From the NCBI GenBank assembly GCA_913776795.1, contig CAJYRH010000147.1, positions 1 to 10,104 of the forward strand: 10,104 nucleotides of DNA, given 5' to 3'. Positions 1 to 6,149 of this stretch are shown here, in pieces (the first letter of the stretch is position 1; each line of letters opens with the position of its first letter). The notes below the pieces were generated by a model. It had not been told where the DNA came from. It saw only the letters and a list, made by a program, of their open reading frames with translations, and made no database searches. The position numbers and the translations under genes were made by a program. The stretch comes from an uncultured Pseudorhodoferax sp. GTDB taxonomy: Bacteria > Pseudomonadota > Gammaproteobacteria > Burkholderiales > Burkholderiaceae.

Positions 1-27
1 TTTCCCTACACGACGCTCTTCCGATCT
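1..27 (+). other. Illumina adapter remnant, not genomic
   Basis: These 27 bases, ending in GCTCTTCCGATCT, are identical to the 3' part of the standard Illumina TruSeq read-1 adapter. They stop exactly where glmM-like coding sequence begins. In the glmM frame they translate to FPYTTLFRS, a peptide familiar as an adapter contaminant at the ends of database proteins. The segment should be trimmed and marks an artificial contig end, so nothing can be said about what lies to the left. Confidence 0.97.
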
Positions 28-1104
28 AGCCTGGGCGTGGTGATCAGCGCCAGCCACAACCCGTTTGCCGACAACGGCATCAAATTCTTCAGCGCCCAGG
101 GCACCAAGCTGCCGGACGAGTGGGAGATCGCGGTCGAGGCAGCGCTGGAGGTGCCGCCGCAATGGGTGGATTCCGCCAGCCTGGGCAAGACCACGCGGCT
201 GGAGGATGCGGCCGGCCGCTACATCGAGTTCTGCAAGAGCACCTTTCCAAGCGCGCTGACGCTCAAGGGTTTGCGCATCGTGGTCGATGGCGCCAACGGC
301 GCGGCCTACCAGATCGCACCCATGGTGTTCCACGAGCTCGGCGCCGAAGTCATCCGCATCGGCTGTGCGCCCGATGGCCAGAACATCAACGAGAAGGTCG
401 GCGCGACCCATCCCGAGGCCATGGTGGAGGCTGTGCTGAAGCACCGCGCGGATTTCGGTGTGGCACTCGACGGAGATGCCGACCGCCTGCAGATGGTCGA
501 TCGGGACGGCCGCATGTTCAACGGCGACGAGCTGCTCTACATCATGGTCAACGAACGCCTGTCGCGCGGCGGTGCGCAGCGCAGCAAGCGCGCGGGCGAG
601 GCCGTCGAGGGCGTGGTCGGCACCCTGATGACCAACAAGGCTGTTGAGGTTGCGCTGCGCGCCAAGGGTGTCGAACTGGTGCGTGCCAAGGTCGGCGACC
701 GCTATGTGCTCGAGGAGCTCAATAAGCGGGGCTGGGTGCTGGGCGGCGAGGGCTCGGGCCACCTGCTGGCGTTGGACAAGCACACCACCGGCGACGGTCT
801 CATCAGTGCGCTGCAGGTGCTGCAGATCTGCGTGCGCAAGGGCCAGAGCCTGGCCCAGGCGCTGGGCGAGCTGGCGCTGTTTCCGCAGACCATGCTCAAC
901 GTGCGGCTGGCAGTGGGCCAGGACTGGAAATCGAACCAGGCCATGGCCCAGGCCCAGGCCGAGGTCGAGCGCGAACTCGGCGACGATGGCCGCGTTCTGG
1001 TGCGGGCCAGTGGTACCGAGCCCGTGTTGCGCGTGATGGTCGAGGCGCGCGACGCTGCCCTGGCCCGCCGCTGCGCCGAGCGCATCGCCGCGACCCTGCG
1101 CTGA
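28..1104 (+). CDS. glmM: Phosphoglucosamine mutase, 5'-truncated
   Basis: GlmM interconverts glucosamine-6-phosphate and glucosamine-1-phosphate in the cytoplasm, on the way to UDP-GlcNAc for peptidoglycan and lipid A. The visible part holds the phosphoserine loop SASHNP (catalytic Ser codon 52-54), the Mg-binding loop DGDADR (469-486; the family usually has DGDGDR, and the Ala form is conservative), the sugar-binding loop GEGSGH (around 745-762) and the C-terminal phosphate-binding loop RASGTEP (1003-1023). About 358 codons remain, against about 445 residues in E. coli GlmM. Roughly the first 90 residues are therefore missing, cut off by the adapter; the GTG at 37 is an internal Val codon, not a start. 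The C-terminus is complete (TGA 1102-1104). Alternatives in the same superfamily, such as phosphomannomutase, fit less well because the residues around the loops follow GlmM closely. Confidence 0.95.
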   Translation, partial: SLGVVISASHNPFADNGIKFFSAQGTKLPDEWEIAVEAALEVPPQWVDSASLGKTTRLEDAAGRYIEFCKSTFPSALTLKGLRIVVDGANGAAYQIAPMVFHELGAEVIRIGCAPDGQNINEKVGATHPEAMVEAVLKHRADFGVALDGDADRLQMVDRDGRMFNGDELLYIMVNERLSRGGAQRSKRAGEAVEGVVGTLMTNKAVEVALRAKGVELVRAKVGDRYVLEELNKRGWVLGGEGSGHLLALDKHTTGDGLISALQVLQICVRKGQSLAQALGELALFPQTMLNVRLAVGQDWKSNQAMAQAQAEVERELGDDGRVLVRASGTEPVLRVMVEARDAALARRCAERIAATLR

Positions 1105-1119
1105 GCGGCGGGCCGCCGC
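1105..1119 (+). terminator. GC hairpin directly after glmM stop
   Basis: A perfect 6-bp inverted repeat, GCGGCG and CGCCGC around a 3-base GGC loop, starts on the base after the glmM stop codon. There is no T-tract, so it is not a classical intrinsic terminator. It could still protect the glmM 3' end or slow polymerase before the next gene. In sequence this GC-rich it may also be chance. Confidence 0.25.
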
Positions 1120-1123
1120 GGCG

Positions 1124-1163
1124 CGGTCACACAGCTGCCATCGGCGCGACACGCGCCGGACAC
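1124..1163 (+). promoter_or_regulatory. Putative PhoB-binding (Pho box) array upstream of olsB
   Basis: The proteobacterial Pho box consists of CTGTCAT-like 7-mers repeated every 11 bases. Here CGGTCAC (1124-1130), the spacer ACAG and CTGCCAT (1135-1141) match the 7-mer at 5/7 and 6/7 positions with the right spacing. Two weaker units continue in the same phase: GCGACAC at 1146 and CGGACAC at 1157. All four share G.CA(C/T). The genes behind it, an OlsB-type acyltransferase and a PlcP-like phosphoesterase, belong to families known to be induced by phosphate starvation in other bacteria. No convincing -10 element was found downstream. A second inverted repeat (GGCGCG, ACA, CGCGCC at 1143-1157) overlaps the array. 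The call is an inference from spacing, partial consensus and context. Confidence 0.45.
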
Positions 1164-1177
1164 GGCGGCTTTGCACA

Positions 1178-1224
1178 CTGGCTCCCACGCGCCCCGGACG
1201 GGGTGCTTGTGTCGCAGGAGCCAG
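1178..1224 (+). promoter_or_regulatory. Leader hairpin occluding the olsB ribosome-binding site
   Basis: CTGGCTCC (1178-1185) is perfectly complementary to GGAGCCAG (1217-1224). The right arm contains most of the Shine-Dalgarno sequence AGGAG (1216-1220) that serves the ATG at 1228. Between the arms is a second stem, GCGCCCC (1189-1195) with GGGGTGC (1200-1206), closed by a four-base GGAC loop and containing one G-U pair. The folded leader would hide the start region of the acyltransferase gene, which suggests translational control. No known riboswitch class was recognised. Confidence 0.4.
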
Positions 1225-1227
1225 ACC

Positions 1228-2046
1228 ATGAGAGAGTTGCCGTACCCGGCCCGTCACCTGTCGCCAAAGTCCCGCCCCGTGCCGCAGGGCTTGCCCCAGG
1301 CCGGTGGCCTGCGCGTGCAGTGGGCCCGGCACCAGGACGAAGTGCGTGCGGCGCAGCGCCTGCGCCATGCGGTGTTCGCTGGCGAGATGGGCGCGCGCCT
1401 GGCCACCCCACTGGCCGGCCACGACATCGACCTCTTCGACGACTACTGCGAACACCTGCTGGTGCGCGATGCCGACAGCGCCATGGTCGTGGGCACCTAC
1501 CGCGTGCTCACGCCAGTGCAGGCGCGCCGGATCGGCAGCTTCTATGCCGACACCGAGTTCGACCTGACACGCCTGCGCCGGCTGCGTCCGCGCATGATGG
1601 AGATGGGTCGCAGCTGCGTGCACCCGGACCACCGCCAGGGGGGGGTGATCCTCGCGTTGTGGTCGGCGCTGGTCGGCTTCATGCACCGCAATGCGCTGGA
1701 TCTCGTGATCGGCAGCGCCAGCGTGCCGCTGCAGCGCCAGGGGGTGTTCGAGCCGGCTGTGGCAGCCAGCCTCTGGCGCCGGCTGCGCGCCAGCCACCTG
1801 GCGCCCATCACCGAGCACGTGCTGCCGCGCCTGCCGCTGCCGGTCGAGCGGTTGGACGACAGCCTGCAGGTCGATGCGCCACCGCTGGTCAAGGGTTATC
1901 TGCGCCTGGGTGCCAAGCTGCTCGGGCCTCCGGCCTGGGATCCGGACTTCAATACCGCCGACCTGCCGTTGCTGATGCGCCTGCACGACATGCCGGCGCG
2001 CTACCAGCGCCACTTCCAGGGCCAGAGCGCCGGGCGGACCTGCTGA
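1228..2046 (+). CDS. olsB: OlsB-type GNAT N-acyltransferase (ornithine/amino-acid lipid synthesis)
   Basis: The 272-residue protein belongs to the GNAT-like family that includes OlsB, which transfers a 3-hydroxyacyl chain from acyl-ACP to the alpha-amino group of ornithine, giving a lyso-lipid without phosphorus. Family features in order are RHAVFAGEMG (46-55), the acidic DLFDDYCEHLLVRD segment (68-81), VVGTYRVL (87-94), FYADTEFDL (105-113) and the hallmark EMGRSCVHPDHR (125-136), followed by the acyl-donor-binding helix region. There is no membrane segment. ATG 1228 was chosen because AGGAG lies 7 bases upstream; the frame extends to a TTG at 1171 but that stretch is the structured leader. 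The stop overlaps the next start (TGATG), so the two genes are probably translationally coupled. The partner O-acyltransferase OlsA is not in the window. A run of eight G (1638-1645) sits in codons 138-140, with the frame intact on both sides. The exact amino-acid acceptor cannot be told from sequence. Confidence 0.75.
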   Translation: MRELPYPARHLSPKSRPVPQGLPQAGGLRVQWARHQDEVRAAQRLRHAVFAGEMGARLATPLAGHDIDLFDDYCEHLLVRDADSAMVVGTYRVLTPVQARRIGSFYADTEFDLTRLRRLRPRMMEMGRSCVHPDHRQGGVILALWSALVGFMHRNALDLVIGSASVPLQRQGVFEPAVAASLWRRLRASHLAPITEHVLPRLPLPVERLDDSLQVDAPPLVKGYLRLGAKLLGPPAWDPDFNTADLPLLMRLHDMPARYQRHFQGQSAGRTC

Positions 2047-2915
2047 TGCGCGCGGCCTTCGACGCCGCCGGTCTATGGCAGGGCTCGCTCGATCTGGCCG
2101 AACCCGGCACGCGCATGGATGCCGAGGATGCGGGCCCGCCGCGCTACCGGGCCGTGTTCATCTCCGACCTGCACCTGGGCACACCGGGCTGCCAGGCCGG
2201 CCCGCTGCTGAATTTTCTGAAGACCCACCCCAGCCAGACGCTCTACCTGGTCGGCGACATCGTCGACGGCTGGCAACTGCGCCGCCGCTGGTTCTGGCCC
2301 CAGGCCCACAACGACGTGGTGCAGAAGCTGCTACGCCGCGCGCGCAAGGGTTGCAAGATCGTGTTCGTGCCGGGCAACCACGATGAGTTCGCACGCGCTT
2401 TCGCCGGCCACCAGTTCGGCGGCATCGAGGTGCGCGAGGAGGCCATCCACACCACGGCCGACGGCCGGCGCCTGTGGGTCGTGCACGGTGACCATTTCGA
2501 CGCCGTGATCCAGTGCGCCAAGTGGCTGGCCTACCTGGGCGACAACGCCTACGAGCTCACGCTGCGGCTGAACAGGCACCTCAACAGCCTGCGCGCGCGC
2601 ATGGGCCTGCCTTATTGGTCGCTGTCGGCCTACCTCAAGCAAAAGGTCAAGAAAGCGCTCAACTACGTCACCGCCTTCGAGCAGGCCGTGGCCGCCGAAG
2701 CGCGCAGGCGCGGCTACCAGGGGGTGGTCTGCGGCCACATCCACCGGGCCGAGATGCGCGAGATCGAAGGCACGCTGTACTGCAACGACGGGGACTGGGT
2801 CGAAAGCCTGACCGCGCTGGTGGAGCACCACGACGGACGGCTGGAGATCGTGCAGTGGCATGGCGCACACCAGCACCGGTCGGAGTTCGCGGAGATGGGC
2901 GCGCAAGCCGTCTGA
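2046..2915 (+). CDS. Calcineurin-like metallophosphoesterase, PlcP/LpxH-like
   Basis: This 289-residue cytoplasmic enzyme has the full two-metal phosphoesterase set: SDLHLG (D41, H43), GDIVDGW (D71), GNHDE (N111, H112), HGDHFD (147-152) and GHIH (230-233), followed by NDGDWVES (247-254). It is often annotated as UDP-2,3-diacylglucosamine hydrolase. However, segments such as LYLVGDIVDGW, WPQAHNDVVQKLLR, HGD.FD and the C-terminal GDWVES are typical, from memory, of PlcP, the phospholipase C that Sinorhizobium and marine bacteria use to degrade membrane phospholipids under phosphate limitation. E. coli LpxH starts almost at its metal motif, whereas about 33 residues precede the core here. Met24 (ATG 2115) is an alternative start closer to the core. 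The start at 2046 shares its A with the stop of the acyltransferase gene, so co-expression is likely. That partner favours a lipid-remodelling role over lipid A synthesis, but the substrate is not proven. Confidence 0.75.
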   Translation: MRAAFDAAGLWQGSLDLAEPGTRMDAEDAGPPRYRAVFISDLHLGTPGCQAGPLLNFLKTHPSQTLYLVGDIVDGWQLRRRWFWPQAHNDVVQKLLRRARKGCKIVFVPGNHDEFARAFAGHQFGGIEVREEAIHTTADGRRLWVVHGDHFDAVIQCAKWLAYLGDNAYELTLRLNRHLNSLRARMGLPYWSLSAYLKQKVKKALNYVTAFEQAVAAEARRRGYQGVVCGHIHRAEMREIEGTLYCNDGDWVESLTALVEHHDGRLEIVQWHGAHQHRSEFAEMGAQAV

Positions 2916-2949
2916 TACGCCCGAGGCGGCCGTGGACGTCCTACCATCG

Positions 2950-2991
2950 ACGGAATATGTTGTAATATCCGTACATTTACAGCACAAGGAG
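2950..2991 (+). promoter_or_regulatory. AT-richer promoter/operator region and RBS of the Bug operon
   Basis: In otherwise GC-rich sequence this intergenic stretch is clearly AT-richer. It contains an interrupted palindrome TGTAA-N11-TTACA (2961-2981), a size and symmetry suited to a dimeric GntR-type repressor; a GntR gene lies at the far end of the operon. TGTAAT (2961-2966) matches a sigma-70 -10 box at 5/6 positions, but no good -35 was found at the right distance. AAGGAG (2986-2991) is a strong Shine-Dalgarno site 6 bases before the ATG at 2998. The promoter and operator calls are inferences; the RBS is clear. Confidence 0.4.
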
Positions 2992-2997
2992 ACGTCG

Positions 2998-3927
2998 ATG
3001 CACAAGCTGATCCGGCGGCACGCCATCGTGGCGCTGGCCTGCGCCCTGGCATGGCCCGCCATGGCCCAGTGGGCCCCGCGCCAACCCATCAAGCTCGTGG
3101 TGACCACGGCGCCCGGCACCGGCAGCGACACCATTGCGCGTCTGCTCGAGCCGGGCATGCACGAAGTCCTGGGCCAGCCGGTCGTGGTCGACAACCGTCC
3201 CGGCGCGGGCGGTGCGCTGGGCATGGAGCAGGTGGCGCGGGCGCCGGCGGATGGGTACACCATCGTGCTGGGCGCCAACGGCACCATGGTGGCGGGCCCG
3301 CTGCTCAATCCCGCCGTCAAGTACCGGACCGAACGTGATTTCGTGCCCCTGGCCGGCATCGCGCGAGCGCCCTTCGTCGTGGTCACCGCCAACGCACCGG
3401 GTGCCCCGAAGTCCGTGGCCGACCTGGTGGCACTGAGCAAGACCCAGGCGCTCAATTACGGCTCTTCGGGCGTCGGCACCGTCACGCACCTGTCGTCCGA
3501 GCTGTTCCTGCACCGCACCGGCGCCAAGGCGCAGCACGTGCCCTACAAGGGTTCGAACCAGAGCCTCACCGACCTGATCGCGGGCCAGGTCAATTTCGTG
3601 AGCGACACCTTGCCCGCGGTGTTGCCGCTGATCCGTGCCGGCAAGCTGCGCGCGCTGGCAGTGGGCTCGCCCGAGCGCGTCGCCTCGCTGCCGGAGGTGC
3701 CCACCCTGGTCGAAAGCGGCTACCCCGGTCTCATCGCCATCGGCTGGTGGGGCCTTGCGGCGCCGGCCGGCACGCCGCCCGAGGTGGTCAGGGTGCTCAG
3801 CGACGCCGCCCTGAAGGCGCTGCAAAAGCCCGAGGCCGTCGCACGGCTGAAGGCGCTCGAACTCGAACCGATGGCGATGCCGCCGCAAGCCTTCGACAAC
3901 TTGATCAAAACCGACACGCCGATGTGA
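2998..3927 (+). CDS. Bug/TctC-family periplasmic solute-binding protein, probable premature stop
   Basis: Bug proteins are periplasmic receptors, mostly for carboxylates, related to TctC of tripartite tricarboxylate transporters; many are orphans in Burkholderiales, and no tctA or tctB is visible here. A signal peptide covers residues 1-23 (RR, then a hydrophobic stretch, AMA before Q24). Family blocks follow: the beta-strand IKLVVTTAPGTGSDTIAR, VVVDNRPGAGGALGMEQVA, ADGYTIVLG, HVPYKGSNQSLTDLIAGQV, GKLRALAV and LPEVPTLVESGYPG. The ATG at 2998 follows AAGGAG by 6 bases. The frame ends at TGA 3925-3927 after 309 residues, but reading on gives 12 more family-like residues to a second TGA at 3964-3966, for 322 in all, the usual size. 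The stop sits where members commonly have Trp, so a TGG-to-TGA change or a sequencing error is likely. The ligand is unknown; the neighbours suggest an organic acid that is later made into a CoA ester. Confidence 0.88.
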   Translation: MHKLIRRHAIVALACALAWPAMAQWAPRQPIKLVVTTAPGTGSDTIARLLEPGMHEVLGQPVVVDNRPGAGGALGMEQVARAPADGYTIVLGANGTMVAGPLLNPAVKYRTERDFVPLAGIARAPFVVVTANAPGAPKSVADLVALSKTQALNYGSSGVGTVTHLSSELFLHRTGAKAQHVPYKGSNQSLTDLIAGQVNFVSDTLPAVLPLIRAGKLRALAVGSPERVASLPEVPTLVESGYPGLIAIGWWGLAAPAGTPPEVVRVLSDAALKALQKPEAVARLKALELEPMAMPPQAFDNLIKTDTPM

Positions 3928-3966
3928 ACCGACCTCATCCGCGCCGCCAATCTCAAAGCCGAATGA
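3928..3966 (+). pseudogene. Disconnected C-terminal tail of the Bug gene
   Basis: In the Bug frame, the codons after TGA 3925-3927 read TDLIRAANLKAE and then stop at 3964-3966. This looks like the normal C-terminal helix of the family (pattern W..LI+AA.++.E). The second stop overlaps the ATG of the CoA-transferase gene as ATGA (3963-3966), exactly the junction seen between the next two genes. Both facts argue that 3966 is the ancestral end of the Bug gene and that the first TGA is recent or erroneous. Confidence 0.6.
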
Positions 3967-5198
3967 CCCATCCCATGCCATCCGCTGCCAACGCCGGCGC
4001 CCTTACCGCAGCCCTGGACGGCGTCAAGGTGCTGGACATCTCCAACTTCCTTGCCGCGCCGCTGTCCACCATGTTCCTGGCCGACTTCGGCGCGGACGTG
4101 ATCAAGGTCGAGCGCCCGGGCCGCGGCGACGAGTTGCGCTTCTGGGGCGAGAACAAGGACGGCGTCGGCCTGTACTACAAGGTCGTCAACCGCAACAAGC
4201 GGTCGATCACCCTGGACCTCCACACCGCCCTGGGCGTGGAGATCGTCAAGAAGCTGGTGGCCGACGTGGACATCGTGGTGGAGAACTACCGCCCCGGCAC
4301 GCTGGAGAAGTGGGGCCTGTCGTACGAGACGCTCAGCGCCATCAACCCGCGGCTCATCATGCTGCGCGTGACCGGCTACGGCCAGACCGGTCCCTACAGC
4401 CACCGCCCCGGCTTCGGCACGCTGGCCGAAGCCTACGCCGGCTACGTGAACATCTCCGGCGAACCGGACGGCTCGCCCCTGCTGCCCGGCTTCGGGCTGG
4501 CCGACGCCACCACCGGGCTCATGGCCGCCTTCCTGGCCAGCACGGCCTTGCACGAGCAGCGCCGCACCGGTCGGGGGCAGGTCATCGACCTGGCGATCTA
4601 CGAGACGCTGCTGACCCTGATCGGCCCCCATGTCGTCAACTACGACCAGCTGGGCCAGATCCAGCAGCGCCAGGGCAGCCGGCTGCCCTTCGTGGCGCCG
4701 CGCAACATCTACCGCACGCGCGACGGCGAACACGTGTCCATCGCCGGCAGCTCGCAGTCCATCTTCGAGCGCATCTGCACGGCCCTGGACGAGCCCGCTC
4801 TGGTGGACGATCCGCGCTTTCGCGACAACCGCCTGCGCCTGGCCAATGCCGTGGCGCTGGACGACGCGCTCATGGCCGCGGTGGCGCGCTTCGACCTGGC
4901 CGATCTGCTCGAACGTTTCGAGCGCCACCAGGCCGCCATCTCCGCGGTCTACGACGTGGAGAAGATCTTTGCCGACCGGCACGTGGCCGCGCGCGCGAAC
5001 ATCGTCGCCGTGCCCGACGACGAACTGGGCAGCGTGCGCATGCAGAACGTGGTCGGCAAGCTCTCGCGCACGCCGGGCAGGGTGCGCAGCGCCGGCCCGC
5101 GCGTGGGTGAACACAACCACGAGATCCTGGTCGAGCGGCTGGGCTATGCGCCCGAGGATCTGCTGGCGCAGGGCATCGACGCCGGGGTGCCGGCATGA
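3963..5198 (+). CDS. CaiB/BaiF-type (class III) CoA-transferase
   Basis: Class III CoA-transferases move CoA between carboxylates through an aspartyl intermediate in an interlocked cytoplasmic dimer. The 411-residue length is standard. Visible features are the N-terminal GVKVLDISNFLAAP block (20-33), ADFGADVIKVERPGRGDE, the ENYRPGTLEKWGL segment (from residue 107), TGYGQTGPY, and LADATTG with D181 in the place of the catalytic Asp. FVAPRNIYRTRDGEHV and the small C-terminal domain follow. The start ATG 3963 overlaps the downstream Bug stop by four bases and has no strong Shine-Dalgarno of its own, so it is probably coupled to upstream translation; Met5 (3975) is an alternative. The stop overlaps the lyase start as ATGA. 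The acceptor is likely the acid bound by the Bug protein and cleaved by the lyase as its CoA ester, but the sequence does not identify it. Confidence 0.9.
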   Translation: MTHPMPSAANAGALTAALDGVKVLDISNFLAAPLSTMFLADFGADVIKVERPGRGDELRFWGENKDGVGLYYKVVNRNKRSITLDLHTALGVEIVKKLVADVDIVVENYRPGTLEKWGLSYETLSAINPRLIMLRVTGYGQTGPYSHRPGFGTLAEAYAGYVNISGEPDGSPLLPGFGLADATTGLMAAFLASTALHEQRRTGRGQVIDLAIYETLLTLIGPHVVNYDQLGQIQQRQGSRLPFVAPRNIYRTRDGEHVSIAGSSQSIFERICTALDEPALVDDPRFRDNRLRLANAVALDDALMAAVARFDLADLLERFERHQAAISAVYDVEKIFADRHVAARANIVAVPDDELGSVRMQNVVGKLSRTPGRVRSAGPRVGEHNHEILVERLGYAPEDLLAQGIDAGVPA

Positions 5199-6136
5199 TC
5201 CGCCTGCCCGCCAGCGTGGAGGTCGTGGAAGTCGGCCCGCGCGACGGACTGCAGAGCTTCCCGCGTGCAGTCGACACGGACACCAAGGTCCGGCTGGTCG
5301 ACCGCCTGAGTGATGCCGGCCTGCGCACCATCGAGGTCACCGGCTTCGCACACCCGCGCGCCATCCCCAACCTGGCCGATGCGCAGGAGGTGTTCGAGCG
5401 CATCCGGCGCAAGCCCGGCGTCGTCTACCGGGGGCTGGTGCCCAACGCGCGCGGCGCTGAGCGTGCCGCCGCCGCGCGCGCCGACGAGGTGCTCGGGCTG
5501 ACCATCGTCAGCGAAACCTACCTGGCCAAGAACCAGAACATGACGCGTGCGCAGGCGATCGAGCAGGCCATCGAAGCCTTCCGCATCGCCGAACGGCACG
5601 GCATGCGCTTCGTCATGGCGCTCGGCATGTCGTTCTGGTGCCCCTACGAAGGCACCATCCCGCGCGAGAAGGTGCTCGGGCTGCTGCGCACGCTGCGCAA
5701 CGCCGGCATCACCCGCTTCTATCTGGCCGGCTCGGTCGGGCTGGAGGAGCCGCGGCACGTCAACGAGCTGTTCGCACAGGCCTACGACGCGCTGCCCGAC
5801 GTGCAGCTCGGCTACCACGTCCACAACCTGGGCGGCATGGGCACGGCCAACATCCTGGCGGCGCTGGACAGCGGGGCCTGCGCGATCGAAGGCGCCATCT
5901 GCGGCATCGGTGGCGGCATCGCGATGCCGGCCACGCTGGGCTCCGTCGGCAATTTCCCGACCGAAGACCTGGTGCGTTACCTGGACCTGATGGGCGTGTG
6001 CACCGGGCTGGACCCGCTGGCGCTGGAGGCCGCCGCGGCCGACGTGGCGGCCTTGCTGGACATCACGCCGCGCAGCCATGTCGGCCAGGGCGTGACGCGC
6101 GAGCGCATCAGCGCCCGGCCTGCCAGCGCAGACTGA
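5195..6136 (+). CDS. HMG-CoA-lyase-like DRE-TIM metallolyase with altered active site
   Basis: The 313-residue protein has the DRE-TIM barrel layout of hydroxymethylglutaryl-CoA lyases, which split 3-hydroxyacyl-CoA compounds by a metal-dependent retro-Claisen reaction. Conserved elements are GPRDGLQ (R16, D17), IEVTGFAHP, PNARGAERA, SETYLAKNQNMT, and the metal-binding H208-V-H210. GSVGN (N253) matches the fourth metal ligand. Two departures stand out. Residue 211 is Asn where HMG-CoA lyases have HxHD. The loop that normally reads GLGGCP reads GIGGGIAMP (237-245), so Gly241 replaces the catalytic-loop Cys and there are three extra residues before N253. A Cys at 236 just before the loop might or might not compensate. 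The gene is joined to the CoA-transferase by ATGA, so its substrate is presumably that enzyme's product. A citramalyl-CoA-like or other branched hydroxyacyl-CoA is as plausible as HMG-CoA. Family membership is secure; the reaction is not. Confidence 0.8.
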   Translation: MIRLPASVEVVEVGPRDGLQSFPRAVDTDTKVRLVDRLSDAGLRTIEVTGFAHPRAIPNLADAQEVFERIRRKPGVVYRGLVPNARGAERAAAARADEVLGLTIVSETYLAKNQNMTRAQAIEQAIEAFRIAERHGMRFVMALGMSFWCPYEGTIPREKVLGLLRTLRNAGITRFYLAGSVGLEEPRHVNELFAQAYDALPDVQLGYHVHNLGGMGTANILAALDSGACAIEGAICGIGGGIAMPATLGSVGNFPTEDLVRYLDLMGVCTGLDPLALEAAAADVAALLDITPRSHVGQGVTRERISARPASAD

Positions 6137-6149
6137 ACGCCAGGGCGGC

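Noticed and set aside
1171..1227. In-frame TTG extension of the OlsB-like protein
   Set aside because: The ATG at 1228 has a well-placed AGGAG, the TTG has none, and the extra 19 codons lie in the hairpin leader.
2331..3455. 374-codon - strand frame spanning the phosphoesterase end and Bug start
   Set aside because: It crosses two real + strand genes and their promoter region, and has no family resemblance.
3925..3927. TGA as selenocysteine or reassigned Trp codon
   Set aside because: Bug proteins are not selenoproteins, no SECIS-like hairpin was seen just downstream, and TGA is used as a normal stop for most genes here; point change or sequencing error is simpler.
3720..5120. 466-codon - strand frame opposite the CoA-transferase
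   Set aside because: Antisense shadow; composition is rich in Gly, His, Val, Asp and Gln with no recognisable motif, while the + strand gene shows a complete family pattern.
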